Part shown: positions 25,831-36,963 of the stretch, one piece after another | How positions within the stretch are numbered: position 1 is the stretch's first letter | Layout of the letters: the number at the start of each line of letters is the position of its first letter | Assembly (NCBI GenBank): GCA_031308135.1 | Contig: JAHLJT010004567.1 | Span: 36,964,389 to 37,028,388, forward strand | Direction of reading: 5' to 3' | DNA: 64,000 nt | Source of the DNA: Acheta domesticus | Lineage: Eukaryota; Arthropoda; Insecta; Orthoptera; Gryllidae | Made by a program: the position numbers and the translations under genes | The notes under the pieces: generated by a model | What the model saw: only the letters and a program-made list of their open reading frames with translations | Databases searched by the model: none | What the model was told of the DNA's origin: nothing

Positions 25831-27439
25831 TGCTGATCGGACAGAAGTTTAATTTCATCCCGTCATTCTTGACAGGTTAACCCTGGTCATGGAATATTCA
25901 GATATGTCATTTTAACTATTACTCTTTTGCATATACAGAGGAACAGAGGTTTTCATAAATTAAACAATGGCACTCGAAGGCAAACACTGTTTAAAATTAC
26001 GCCTCAAAATGTTCAATGAGAAGGGTTTTAACGTCAATTGAGAAGCCAATCACAACGCCGAATGACTGAAACTTTTAGAGCTAATACATTTTTTTTAAGT
26101 TGAGCAGAACGACGATCATCTTTTCAAGAAATTCAATTTTTCTTTACGAGCTTTCCGACATCGGTGGAGAGAAACATTTCGTACAGACAGCCAAAAGATT
26201 AAAAAGCCAATATAGTATTACACGCACAGATTTTCATAGCAACTAACAGCACGTAATTCCAAACACATTACATGATATGCGACCACAATACATAATACTG
26301 ATAAAATATCATTGCGGAATGTATTTACTAATCTTTTCTCAGACCACAATTTTGAAAACCTTCCCACGTCATAACAAGAAAAAACTGGACGATGCATCCT
26401 ATCAAATGATGTCGTTGGCATAAATGCTCCAAATGAAAATAAAATTACTGAGATTAAACGCGGCCATGGACACAATAAGGAGTTGCAATTTGGGGCAATG
26501 CCCCCTAATGACCCCAGATTGGCTAGTGATATAAAACGAAAAGACTTCGATCATCCGCAAAGATGACCTCCTTAAGTTATTGCAGAAGATGAGCGAAAGT
26601 GACCTCACTAAGGGTTACAAAGAAACTTCAATCATTTTCAATTTTTTTCTTGCATACATTGACGAGACAGGAAAACGACTACATGATGAAGCAGTCTTAA
26701 TATAATACAGAATAACGAGGTGATGTTTTTACAAAATCCTTTCACATAAGCGAAAAATTCGCTTATCACACAGGAGTAAGTAGAGCAAGAGAGGAGCTGT
26801 TTGTGAATCTGATATAACTTTGCATATTCGTATCACTCTCTACTTCATTGACAAACCGTTGTCCAGTGCGTGAAAATAAGCGTGGAAAAATTCTTTCTTG
26901 CAACATTGTCAATTCGAAAATGTCAAAAATTATTTTTTCAGCAATGTAACACTTCACCATCGTATTCATCACACAAGTTAGTTGAGTTAATATATCTCAG
27001 CAAAAAAGAAAATCGCCACTTTGATGCTACCAATTGAACTGACTTCGCTAACGCCCACGCCCAGCCCAGCCCACACAAAACTTGCAACTCACTTTTATCC
27101 AAATTAGAGATATAGCTCATGTTGACTCACCTCCCTCACGAAACTGACACTAAAGTATTTCCACTAAACGAAATACGCTCACTCCACACGTCAAAGTTGG
27201 TCAAGCAAAATGTCAAACGTCACAAATATATATTTTTTTTTAAAATTTAACTTTCATTGCTTCAAACGCTGTACGCAAATACCTCCTGTTTGAGACAAAA
27301 GAACACTGACTATTTTATCACTACAATACGTCATAACTCTGTAAACTCTTGTTACAAATTGCCCTATTTTATGTATATCCTGAAAGATGCACTTTTAATA
27401 GGATACTTTGCAAGAACAAAAGGGAAATAAAAGAAAAAA
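25831..27439. other. AT-rich non-coding stretch, nothing recognised
   Basis: No conserved exon or repeat terminus was recognised. Confidence 0.5.
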
Positions 27440-28150
27440 AGCTCGCGAGTGCCGCGGCAGGCCCTGCACGTGGTCGGTAGGGATGCGACATCGATTTCGA
27501 TGTTTTCAAAACATCGATGTTTCCAAAATATCGATGTTTCCAAAATATCGATGTTTCTCTAAAAACATGGATGCTTTAAATATCGATGTATTGGATCCGA
27601 TGTTTTTTTAATATCAATGTTTTGCGCTCGATGTTTTTGTTTTCGGTGTTTTGTTTATGGACGCAACATTTTCATAATCACAACTTTGTAAAAGTTAAAA
27701 TATGAAAGAATAACTGACGAACATCGAGCACACTGTCCCTTGCCCGAGATGATCCTAACGTGCTTGTATTTCCTTCGACTTTCATAGTTGTTTTTTTTTT
27801 ACATAGAGAAGCATTGTTTAACTTTGTTTTAATTTATATTTATTTATAAACTAATATACACTGTCTCTTTAAAATTAAATTTTGTTGCGCACGAATTTAA
27901 CGTTGGAGATTACCAAATCAGCTTTAAAACATCGATGTTTAGCAAAATCGATGTTTTGTTGTCGATGAGGCATCACTAGTGGTCGGTGGCGGCGGGGCGC
28001 CCGCCGGCCGAACGGTCGTGGCCGATTGAAATTCAGATGGGCGGCGCGCGCGTCCAGGGAAGGCCAGCGGCGCGCAGTGAAAGTGAGCGCCAGCCAGGAC
28101 GAGCGGCCCCGGAGATGGCTGCGGACGCCGGCGGTCGCCGGGTGGCGGAG
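27440..28150. other. GC-rich islet interrupted by a transposon
   Basis: GC-rich sequence at 27440-27477 resumes at 27979-28150. The AT-rich centre is a hAT element flanked by an 8-bp duplication of the GC-rich target. Removing the element rebuilds one continuous islet of about 210 bp. The 96-101 codon frames here are composition artefacts. Confidence 0.6.
27478..27978. mobile_element. Non-autonomous hAT transposon (501 bp) with TATCGATG subterminal repeats
   Basis: Flanked by a perfect 8-bp target duplication, gtggtcgg, at 27470-27477 and 27979-27986. The ends are inverted: tagggatgcgacatcgat on the left, and tagtgatgcctcatcga when the right end is reverse-complemented. Both ends carry clusters of atcgatgttt; exact tatcgatg copies lie at 27529-27536, 27546-27553 and 27581-27588, and two more atcgatgttt lie near the right end (about 27930-27955). 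Such subterminal clusters are typical transposase-binding sites in hAT elements. No transposase is encoded. The perfect duplication implies a younger insertion than the one at 25.3 kb. Confidence 0.92.
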
Positions 28151-28829
28151 ATTGTAGGGCTGCGACGCAGTATCCAACATTTCAAGAGGGACATGAGTGA
28201 CTGCGTTGCAATCCGTTTAATTCATTGCGTAAAAGAAAGGTTTCAGAACTTTATAAGGCATTTCGTAATAAAATAATCAATGTGTGGACATACATTTCCA
28301 TCAAGTATCTAATAAAGAATACAAAAATTCGTTGTTTAATCAGAAATCATTTTTGTTTTTTCACTACTACAAAAAAATACTGAAGTCGTTTTCGTGGACA
28401 TTCCAATCAGTACTGAGAATTATACTTCATCAACACGTTTGTAATGATGGCAAGTGACATTTCGCAAAGTTAACGAAATGCAGCAGAGTTACCAATTTCC
28501 AAACAATAATATGAATAGGGTGTCACTTGCGCTCCCTTCGTTGGTAACGGTAAGTTGAAAAATCAACATGCAAACAGCATCGCAGGTACATGAACCGATT
28601 TACCTGACCAAATCTTTAAGGAGAAAGGTGACATTTAAAAATATCAGAATATCCAAGATCATTTTTTTCTATCCGAACAGGAAGGTTATGTGTGGAAATT
28701 TAAAATATAAAATAGAAACACACATAAACACTTTGGAGAATTGAATGGAATCGTTCAACACCATGAACTTACAGTATTATATGGTACATCGAGGGAATTT
28801 CTCTGATGCATCATAAACGGTGTTCAGCG
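28151..28829. other. AT-rich non-coding stretch, nothing recognised
   Basis: No feature was recognised. Confidence 0.5.
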
Positions 28830-29250
28830 ACGTCAACAACCCTGGTGGCGGTGGCGGCGGCGCAGCGGCGCGCCGGCGCGGCGGGGGCGTGTCGCCGGAG
28901 ACGTCACCGCCGGCGGGGGCGAAGGGGGCGGGGCCGCGCGCTGGGCTAGGTCGGGCGCTCAACCTTGCGCCACTGACCTTCCGGGCGCGAGCGCGTGCGC
29001 GCGCTCCTCCCCACGCCGCTCCGCGCCGCGCCACGCCGCACGTGCTGTCGCCTAGCGACCGCCACACGTGGCACCTAGCGGCTGCGACGACGCACAGGCG
29101 CGACGCGGCGGTAAAAGCTCTGCCGCGGAGCGGGAAACGGCGTCTCCGCCCGAGAGCCGCTCTTCGTAAACGACCGACGGCGACACGGAGCGCGCGGCCC
29201 GGCGGGCTGCTTTTCACCTCTCGATTAGCGACGCGACACGCCAACAAATC
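28830..29250. other. GC/CpG-rich islet
   Basis: About 420 bp, among the most CpG-dense sequence in the window. Frames of 149 (plus) and 173 (minus) codons overlap almost completely on opposite strands and are Arg/Ala/Pro-rich without any domain. This argues against coding. Confidence 0.6.
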
Positions 29251-32220
29251 ATCCACGCTCAAAATGTAAACATCGACGATGATAATAATAATCGCCAAAA
29301 ACTATTAATATTTTTAAACAATGATGTTTTAAAAAAATGTACTTTTACACTTCTACAAAAATTGGTTACCTTCACGTCCTTTTCGAAGGCATTCCAAGCA
29401 CTATTCGGAATTATTTGACACGCGTGCAATGACGACACATGTCATTTTGCAGTTATAACGAAATAATTGATAGTTTGATAATTGATTATATAATTGATAG
29501 TAGAATTCCCAAAGTTATAATATGAACTGAGTTTTGGACTCTTATGCTCCCTTAGCAGGTGCAAGCATTTTTTGTTGTTTACAACTGAATTAGTGACCAC
29601 TAACATTAATGTTAACATTAACATTATCTCGTTTATCACACTTATCTTGAGAGTGTCCATGTTTATTAATCTGTAATTAATATTTAACTGACAAAATAAA
29701 AAAATAAAGACCAAACAAAACCTTCATTAATACAACTAATAATATTTATGGACGAAAACTCTTCCAACTTATTTTTTATCCTCGGTCACTTTGGTCGGAA
29801 AGAGCTCAATTTACTGATATTGTGAAAATAATTACAGTATTTTTATGTTTTATGGCACTTTTTGTCATTCAACAATAAAACTTCGTCCAAACATAAAAAA
29901 GATCGAGCACAAAACATCGAGGTTGAATACAACATTCGGCATTAATAAACCAACGTTGGAGAACCTCGTCATCAGATATCGCATCCCTACTCAAGATTTA
30001 CAAATTCGAATTCTCGTCACTCATTGCGAATTTGTGGATGCAATGAGTGCACTTGTCAGGATTCCTCGTGTTTTTTGTTTTCCCTCCTCCTCTCTGACGC
30101 TTAATTATCATTCACCACAACATGGTATCTACTTATAAATAGTAAATGGCCATTCCTGACACACGGGAAAGCTTGGAAACAGGAAATAATATGTAAATAC
30201 AAACAACCCAACATACGAACAATAAAACATTCTTGAGAAACGTCAACCCGAAATTATGTCACTACTTGTTTACATTACTTAATCTATTCAAGGCATCAAA
30301 TTATCCATTTATAATATTATAATATTACGTCTAAATGAAAGTATATGCGGCCCTCATACATGCAAACTACTTTGTTACTAGTATAATTATTGGCAATTAA
30401 CGTCTTTTTTAAATTAAATAAAAAGATAAAGCTAAACAACATAAGAAACAATCCCAAATACACTCTCTTCATAACTGTAACCAAAAACTTACTTAATGCA
30501 TTAATTTATTGAAACACGTTCTTGATGTTAGTATATCTTCATTACATTACGGTGTGCATGTCTAATTAATTAAAGAGGCATTGACGAGTTTTATATTGTT
30601 CCTAACTCCGCCCTTTCTATGCAAATAACGTGTAAACCTCAGAGAGAAAGTCAATTTGCGAGTTAGTCCGGGAGTGTAAGGATTTTCCAGTTGGAGAACC
30701 AGTAATTCTCCACGTGCTTCACGAACGGAATTGGAGATTGGTGTTCATTTGAGAGGGACAAATATGAGTGTAGGAAATTTACCACAATTATTTCAGCTCT
30801 TTACTTGACACGTGAACACAATATTTTTCGGAAGATAAAATTATATTTATGAAACTGATGTTTTAAGGAAATGTTTTAAAACTAATTTAGTTTAATTTTA
30901 TTCGTTGATAAAATGTAAAATCCGTATTCATAAAAAAATATTAACTTTCACATTAAATATTTCACACAAAGATAAATATTTCTGTATATGCGCCTTCATA
31001 ATTTCCATCACAAATATTAAATAGCAACTCTTCCTGCATTTATTTCTGGCTTCTACAAAGGGACGAATTTGTTTCCGTGATGCAGAAGAAGTAAATGTAC
31101 AGAAAACAACCGTTTCATCTTAAAAACATCGGTTACACTGTCCATTCAAAAGCCACGATTCTTCCGAGACATTAATCAATAGAGATTTGTGATAAGGGTT
31201 TTATGGTTCAAAATTATTCGCTATTTCTTTAATTTTTAAGTTATCTACAATTAAATTATTTTGTATTTTGTTCAAAAATTGTTTTCCCGCCCACGGAAAC
31301 TTCCATATTCAATTCTCGAATTAGTCAACACTCTACAGGCGAGATACAAATAGATCTCCCTCACACACACACAACAAATCGAGAATGTGGGTGCTCTCAG
31401 GGTCCATACTAGCATGTTAATGACCGGAGCAACTATTATTCAAGTTTTCGAGCTCTTCACCTACTCAAATACAGTTTACATTAATTTATTGATACACGTA
31501 AACTGATCTTCATTTCACGCACATGCGCTCCGGAACAGCGAAGCCACGAGAGCCAATCCCAGAATTACTTAACAAATGAGAAAGGATGTTTTGGATGGAA
31601 CATAGTTTCAATACGTTTTGACGTGCCTACGCCTGTTGAAATCAGTTACAACATCAGTTTTAGGTAATAAAATAAGCAATGCAAATATTCCGCATTTTGT
31701 AAATAATTGTTTTAAAAGAGAAATACGGAAACCCTACTTCCAGTTTCTGGCAACCCGTGTTACGGGGTGAAAGAACCTTTCAAAAACGTAAAAGAACGTT
31801 CAAAGTTGTCTAATTTTATAGAGTACTGCATAAAAAAACTTAACTCCTTTTCATTTTAGGGGCACGAAAACGTGATTTTAAGACCCTGTGGCGCATCACT
31901 TGTAAGTTATGCACATGGTATCGTGGGTCGCAAGTAATGTGTGTTGTGAGTTACATGTGCGTCTGATTTCTCGAATGTACCATAAACTGCGCGAACTTCT
32001 ATACTTCTCGACTTAAGACTGACGCATGATCGGGGTTTAATTTCTTATTCGGTAGTAATGCATTTATATGATTTTGTATCGATAGTTTCTTATAAACTGC
32101 TAAAAGCAATCTTTTATTCGCCTATTAAGTGTAGAGAGGATAGCAAAATTTCTCGAACACAATAAAATGAATTTTCTTCTATAAAATTCTGAAATGGCTT
32201 GACAAGAAATAAGCGCAAAG
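29251..32220. other. AT-rich non-coding stretch, nothing recognised
   Basis: Read on both strands; no exon, RNA gene or transposon terminus was recognised. A small palindromic acattaatgttaacattaac lies near 29600. Confidence 0.5.
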
Positions 32221-32232
32221 CTACCAAATGTT
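32221..32232. repeat. Target-site duplication, LINE 3' side
   Basis: ctaccaaatgtt is repeated exactly at 35884-35895 on the other side of the LINE. The last two T residues are ambiguous with the poly(A) tail (poly-T on this strand). Confidence 0.9.
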
Positions 32233-32260
32233 TTTTTTTTTTTTTTCAATAATTTTTATT

Positions 32261-32297
32261 TATAGTCGCATCAACGTCATGGTCATTAGCGACTATA
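32261..32297 (-). other. Hairpin in LINE 3' UTR
   Basis: tatagtcgc (32261-32269) pairs perfectly with gcgactata (32289-32297), leaving a 19-nt loop, about 15 bp from the poly(A) tail. LINE reverse transcriptases commonly recognise a 3'-terminal stem-loop of their own RNA, so this is a candidate recognition structure. Confidence 0.6.
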
Positions 32298-32400
32298 TAC
32301 ACTGTACATTAGAGATTACATGTATATCATTAAATTACAATTGACATTATGGGATTACAACATTGTAGGAATATACTAATAAATGTATACAGTAATGAGA

Positions 32401-35400
32401 TTAAATATCCTTGAAAATGTTTGCAGCTTTACAAAACTTAATAATATGATCTTGTTCTTCAGTGGAATACAATATAGCTTCATGTTTGAATTTAAATGAT
32501 TGTCTTAGTTGATTGAAGTTTGGACACTCTTTAAAAATATGGTCTAGAGTCCTTTGAATTTTGCACAGTTCACACATTGGAGGGGATCTTTTTTGCAGTA
32601 GATGAAGATGGGTTAATTTGGAATGTCCAGATCTTATTCTCGATAGTACAACTTGCTCTCTGCGATTTATTTTCTTATTGAAGCGTATTGAGTTAAATTT
32701 ATTTAAGGTTTTATGCATTGAGCTGGCTTTATATTTTGTCCAGTCGTGGTTCCATTTGTTTGTCATCACTTTCCTTATATACTTCAGAATATCTTCAGTG
32801 GTACATGATAATTTGTGTATATTTGTGTTCGATTGTAGATCAATCGAAGAAATAACGTTACTATTATCTTGAGTTGAGCACTTCTCACTATTTAGGTTGG
32901 ATATTAGGTTGGGTACAAGTTCCTCGGGGATCCATGCTAGGATGAGGTTTTTTCCGGATTTACATATTTTGAAGTATGTCTCCCTAATGACGATTTCCAA
33001 ACTTGAACAGTGGATTTTTTGGAAGGCATGTTGAATAACGTGTAGGTCATTTGAAAAAACGATGACATTGGAGGAGCATAATTGGCATATAAACTTAAGT
33101 GCTGATGTTAAAGCATAGATCGTTGCAGTTGTAGCACTTGTATACTTTTTTAGTTGATACTTAATTGTTTTATCTTTCATATACACAAAAGCCTCTGTCC
33201 CGATATCATTTGTAATTCCATTTATATAAATCAGACAATAGCTTTTATATTTGATTCTTAATTCAGAGAAGATGGTGTTCCTTTCTTCAAGTGTGGTTGC
33301 AGAGCATTGATATTCAGTTAATGATAAATCAATTTGGGGTGTAGGAATTATCCATGGGGGAATATTGGAAACTCTCAGTTTTCCAGCTTGAATGTTTTGA
33401 GCATTGGTCTCTTTCAGTAGTTCCTCAACTCTGTTGTAGAAGAGGTTGTGCTTAGTGTGGATAGATTTAAACAGGGGGAATACATCATTATATATGATAG
33501 CATTAGTGGAAGAGGAGGCTTTGATAGCATAGTTCATGGTGAGGATTTGTCTCCGGAATGAAAGGGTTGGTTCTTGTGCTTCTATTAAAATGCTTCCTAT
33601 AGGCGTTGTGCGGAAGCATCCGGTACAGATTCGAAGGGCTTGGTTATGAATTATGTCCAGTTTTTTAATACAGGATTTAGCAGAGTTGTAGATTATTGCT
33701 CCATAATCAATTTTACTTCTAATGATTGCCTTGTATGTGAGGAGAAGTAGATTTCTGTCGGCTCCCCAATTATTATGTGAGAGGCACTTAAGGATGTTTA
33801 ATCTGTTCTTGCATTCATCAGCGAGTTTGTTGATGTGATTATTCCATGTCATTTTATTATCAAAAAGAAGTCCAAGAATCCTTGTACTTTGGACAAATTG
33901 TAAGGCCTGTTTGCCCAAAAATAACTGGGGACTGACTATTTGTTTCCGTTTAGAAAATAATACACATTCTGTTTTTTTAACAGAGAACTTAAATCCACTT
34001 ATAAGGGACCATCCGTGTAATACGTCTAAAGCTTCTTGAACAGATGTTTGAACAGAATTTATATGTTTCCCTCTACATAGTACAATAATATCATCAGCGA
34101 ATTTCCTGATAATTACAGGGGCTTTAATGTCTTTCCCAGCGTCATTGATCGCAAGCAGGAACAGTGTAACACTTAGAATGGATCCTTGTGGGAGTCCATT
34201 ATCTAATGTCTTGGTAGTTGATAAGTGGGTGTTGACTCTGACTTGAATTTCACGTTCTGACATAAAATTTATAAGGAAATTGTACATGTGATCTTTTATT
34301 CCAATATCCCGTAGAATTGACTTAATGCGATATGTCCATACCATATCATAGGCTTTCTCAATGTCTAAATTGACAAGCATAACATCTTGATTATTAATGA
34401 AAGCTTCTTGAATGTAAGTATCAGTACTGATAAGATGTGATTGAGTTGAATGACCTCTTCTAAATCCAAATTGGTTATCTTTAATAATATTATGATGATC
34501 TAAGATCCATCTGAGCCTGTTGTTGATGATCTTTTCCATAATTTTGCACATGTTGCAGGTTAATGAAATTGGTCTGTAATTGTCAGAGTTTGATTGATCT
34601 CTGCCTGGTTTTGGTACAGGGACAACAATAGCTTTTTTCCAAATTTTGGGGAATACATCATTTTCCCATATTTTATTGTATATTTTGAGTAAGGTTTCCA
34701 TACCTCTTCTTGGCAGATTCTTAATCAAGATATTAGGGATCTTATCGGGCCCAGAAGATGAATTCTTAGAAGAGTCGATGGCAGCTGTAAGTTCATTCAT
34801 TGAGATGATATTGTTTATGTGGTTCAATGGTACTGAATTGTCAATATCTACAGATAAGGTTAGTTTTTCTTGTTCGTTTTTGTATGGAATAAACTCCTTA
34901 GAATAGTTTTGAGAGCTAGAATTTTTAGCAAATGTCTCTGCTAATTTATTGGCAATTTCTTCATTCTTGGTAATGATTTGATCTTCATATTGTAAGAAAT
35001 GAACACAGTTGCTTCTTTTATTTCCTTTGATAGTTTTAATTTTTTTCCAGCATTCAGAAATATTGCTTTGGTTGGATATAGAAGATACAAAGTTGTCCCA
35101 GGATTTTGCTTTGCTGTCATTAATAATTCTTCTGGCAGCTGCTCTAGTTCTCTTGTATTCTATTCGATTCTCTAGCGTGTTATGTTTCTTAAATCTGTTA
35201 AAGGCATGTTTTGCTATCTTAATAGATTCTTTACATTGGTTATTCCACCATGGGAGTTGTCTACCTTTGTGATTTATTTCATATCGTAAGATGGATTCAT
35301 TTGCTGATTTAATTATGCAGTCAGAGAATTTCTGGATAATTGAGTTAATGTTTTCAGAATCTGTTAAGAAGGTTTTTTGAGAAAGTTCATTGTCAATCAG

Positions 35401-35883
35401 TTTTTGAAACTTGTTCCAGTCAGCTTTATTAAAGTTCCATTTGGAGTGTTGTGGAGGTGTGGGTATATTCCTTGATAAACTACAGATACTAATAAATATA
35501 GGGTAATGGTCACTGTCGTATGGGTAGTCTGAAACACTCCAATTACATTTTTGTGCCAGTGTTATAGAGGAGAAGGTGAGATCAATGGCACTTAATTTCC
35601 CATTACTGATGTTAATATGAGTTGATTGCCCGGAATTCAGGAGAACCATGTTAGACTCTTCAATGGATGATTCAATTCTCAGACCTCTTGTATCAATTTT
35701 ATAAGACCCCCATAGAGTGTGATGACTATTAAAATCGCCAAGTAAGATGAAGGGATTTGTTATCTGTTTTATTATATCGTTGATTTCTTGAATTTCAAAC
35801 GAATAACTGTTAGGAATGTATATATTACATATGCATATAGAGATAGGTGCAAGGATTTTAGTGGCAACAACTTCAATATCCGA
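32401..35883 (-). CDS. LINE ORF2 protein: APE endonuclease (partial), reverse transcriptase, RNase H-like
   Basis: The frame is open for about 1,160 codons from the truncation point at 35883 to TAA at 32401-32403. The first internal Met is at 35649, but domain content shows the frame began further upstream. The endonuclease part keeps GDFNSHH (35739-35719) and a later SDHYP; its N-terminal catalytic part is missing. The reverse transcriptase has the LDIEKAYD region near 34368-34345, GLPQGS, and the active-site FADD at 34090-34101, all intact. An RNase H-like domain follows (about 33245-32900), but Asp, Glu and Asp positions read Asn (33220-33222), Thr (33121-33123) and Asn (33049-33051). A C-x2-C-x7-H-x4-C motif lies near 32600-32545. 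The PWWN and SGPDKIP blocks fit the I/Nimb group of LINEs. Being 5'-truncated, this copy cannot be autonomous. Confidence 0.93.
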   Translation of the reverse strand, partial: SDIEVVATKILAPISICICNIYIPNSYSFEIQEINDIIKQITNPFILLGDFNSHHTLWGSYKIDTRGLRIESSIEESNMVLLNSGQSTHINISNGKLSAIDLTFSSITLAQKCNWSVSDYPYDSDHYPIFISICSLSRNIPTPPQHSKWNFNKADWNKFQKLIDNELSQKTFLTDSENINSIIQKFSDCIIKSANESILRYEINHKGRQLPWWNNQCKESIKIAKHAFNRFKKHNTLENRIEYKRTRAAARRIINDSKAKSWDNFVSSISNQSNISECWKKIKTIKGNKRSNCVHFLQYEDQIITKNEEIANKLAETFAKNSSSQNYSKEFIPYKNEQEKLTLSVDIDNSVPLNHINNIISMNELTAAIDSSKNSSSGPDKIPNILIKNLPRRGMETLLKIYNKIWENDVFPKIWKKAIVVPVPKPGRDQSNSDNYRPISLTCNMCKIMEKIINNRLRWILDHHNIIKDNQFGFRRGHSTQSHLISTDTYIQEAFINNQDVMLVNLDIEKAYDMVWTYRIKSILRDIGIKDHMYNFLINFMSEREIQVRVNTHLSTTKTLDNGLPQGSILSVTLFLLAINDAGKDIKAPVIIRKFADDIIVLCRGKHINSVQTSVQEALDVLHGWSLISGFKFSVKKTECVLFSKRKQIVSPQLFLGKQALQFVQSTRILGLLFDNKMTWNNHINKLADECKNRLNILKCLSHNNWGADRNLLLLTYKAIIRSKIDYGAIIYNSAKSCIKKLDIIHNQALRICTGCFRTTPIGSILIEAQEPTLSFRRQILTMNYAIKASSSTNAIIYNDVFPLFKSIHTKHNLFYNRVEELLKETNAQNIQAGKLRVSNIPPWIIPTPQIDLSLTEYQCSATTLEERNTIFSELRIKYKSYCLIYINGITNDIGTEAFVYMKDKTIKYQLKKYTSATTATIYALTSALKFICQLCSSNVIVFSNDLHVIQHAFQKIHCSSLEIVIRETYFKICKSGKNLILAWIPEELVPNLISNLNSEKCSTQDNSNVISSIDLQSNTNIHKLSCTTEDILKYIRKVMTNKWNHDWTKYKASSMHKTLNKFNSIRFNKKINRREQVVLSRIRSGHSKLTHLHLLQKRSPPMCELCKIQRTLDHIFKECPNFNQLRQSFKFKHEAILYSTEEQDHIIKFCKAANIFKDI

Positions 35884-35895
35884 CTACCAAATGTT
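35884..35895. repeat. Target-site duplication, LINE 5' side
   Basis: ctaccaaatgtt, an exact copy of 32221-32232. It marks where the truncated endonuclease frame meets unrelated flanking DNA. Confidence 0.9.
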
Positions 35896-36896
35896 ATTCA
35901 ACACTAATCTCCTAGTCTAAATTGGCCTACCTATCTACACCTCCCGACCCCCAAATTGACATTTGTCTTATCCCAAAAGACCCTTTTCCGACTACCATCT
36001 CTAATGTCTTCACATCTGGGCAAAACCTTTCTTTGTCGACTTTCAAATCTACTAATGTTTTATCTCCAAAAGTTTCAAAATCAGCTACTCAGGAATTTAA
36101 ACGCAACCAGCAGATTTATAGAGACCTTCCAATGAATTCACGTCAGCGTAATCTTTCCTTTCTTGCCATCGTCATACCTCCTCCAAACGCGACCTGTTTG
36201 TACCTACCCTCTCTCCATAGCCCCGACTTATGAGGCACTTTCTTCGCCCAGATTTATTTGACAAAACATTATTGTTAAAAAAACAGAAAACGTAACCAAT
36301 GATATCATTGGCAGTCGCATGGGCTTCACTCATTTTGTTCTTTCCTCTTAGAGTACGTATCTTCTCTTTCATAATCTCCCTCCAAAAGCGTGCGCAGCCT
36401 AAAACAAGAGGGGACAACAACTTTTGTGGGGCCCCCTTTTTACTCTCAATTTTTTAAATTTATATATGCAAAACATTTTACTTGAACAAAAATTTTCAGT
36501 ATATTTCTGAATTTTTATAATGTATTTTTAAGCGGTTGTAGAACGAACACTCGGTAACATTTTTTCGGGGTAGTTTCGTATGCTTTTTAGCTGTTTTTGA
36601 CGAATTTTTAGGGGTTCTGAGGTGGGTTTCAAGTCCAAATTGGTCTTCTTTCAATATGCTCGAATACTTTCTGCCCTTGCAGGCCCAGGCGACTGTCATT
36701 TCTTTTTCCATTACCTACCCCAAGCCGAGCTCTCATCGCCCGCGACGCGATCGACGACCCCCTCCCCCCTTCCTTCGCGCTGCGGTTTCCTGCGCTCGTT
36801 TCCTTCCGCAGAAGTCTCGGCTTGTTACAGAACGCGAGTGGATTTCCAAGAATTTAAGTTGCAGAAAAGAAATAGTCTTCCACAATGTTGGTATTA
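35896..36896. other. Non-coding stretch, one uncalled 103-codon frame
   Basis: A plus-strand frame at 35922-36233 is open for 103 codons with mixed composition but no domain I recognise, and it has no partner exon or promoter signal. 36720-36800 is modestly GC-rich. Nothing else was seen. Confidence 0.4.
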
Positions 36897-36961
<65 letters not shown>

Positions 36962-36963
36962 TA
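36897..36963. repeat. (AAT)n microsatellite, left of SINE
   Basis: A run of about 22 units with a single interruption, directly before a tRNA-SINE head. Confidence 0.9.

Larger units (their letters stand above)
32233..35883 (-). mobile_element. 5'-truncated I/Nimb-like non-LTR retrotransposon
   Basis: The insertion is bounded by a 10-12 bp direct duplication, ctaccaaatg(tt). It ends in a 3' poly(A) tail (T run to 32246 on the plus strand) and is cut off at its 5' end inside the APE endonuclease domain. Order on the minus strand: partial endonuclease, reverse transcriptase, RNase H-like domain, Cys/His motif, stop, about 155 nt of 3' UTR with a hairpin, then poly(A). The missing 5' part (ORF1 and the start of ORF2) and the target duplication are what abortive target-primed reverse transcription leaves. 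The frame has no stop or frameshift, so the copy is young relative to other elements here. Confidence 0.93.

Noticed and set aside
28777..29298. 173-codon minus and 149-codon plus frames
   Set aside because: They overlap almost completely on opposite strands in a GC-rich islet, as expected from low stop density.
35922..36233. 103-codon plus-strand frame with mixed composition
   Set aside because: No family resemblance, splice signals or promoter; it is directly next to the LINE insertion and probably chance.
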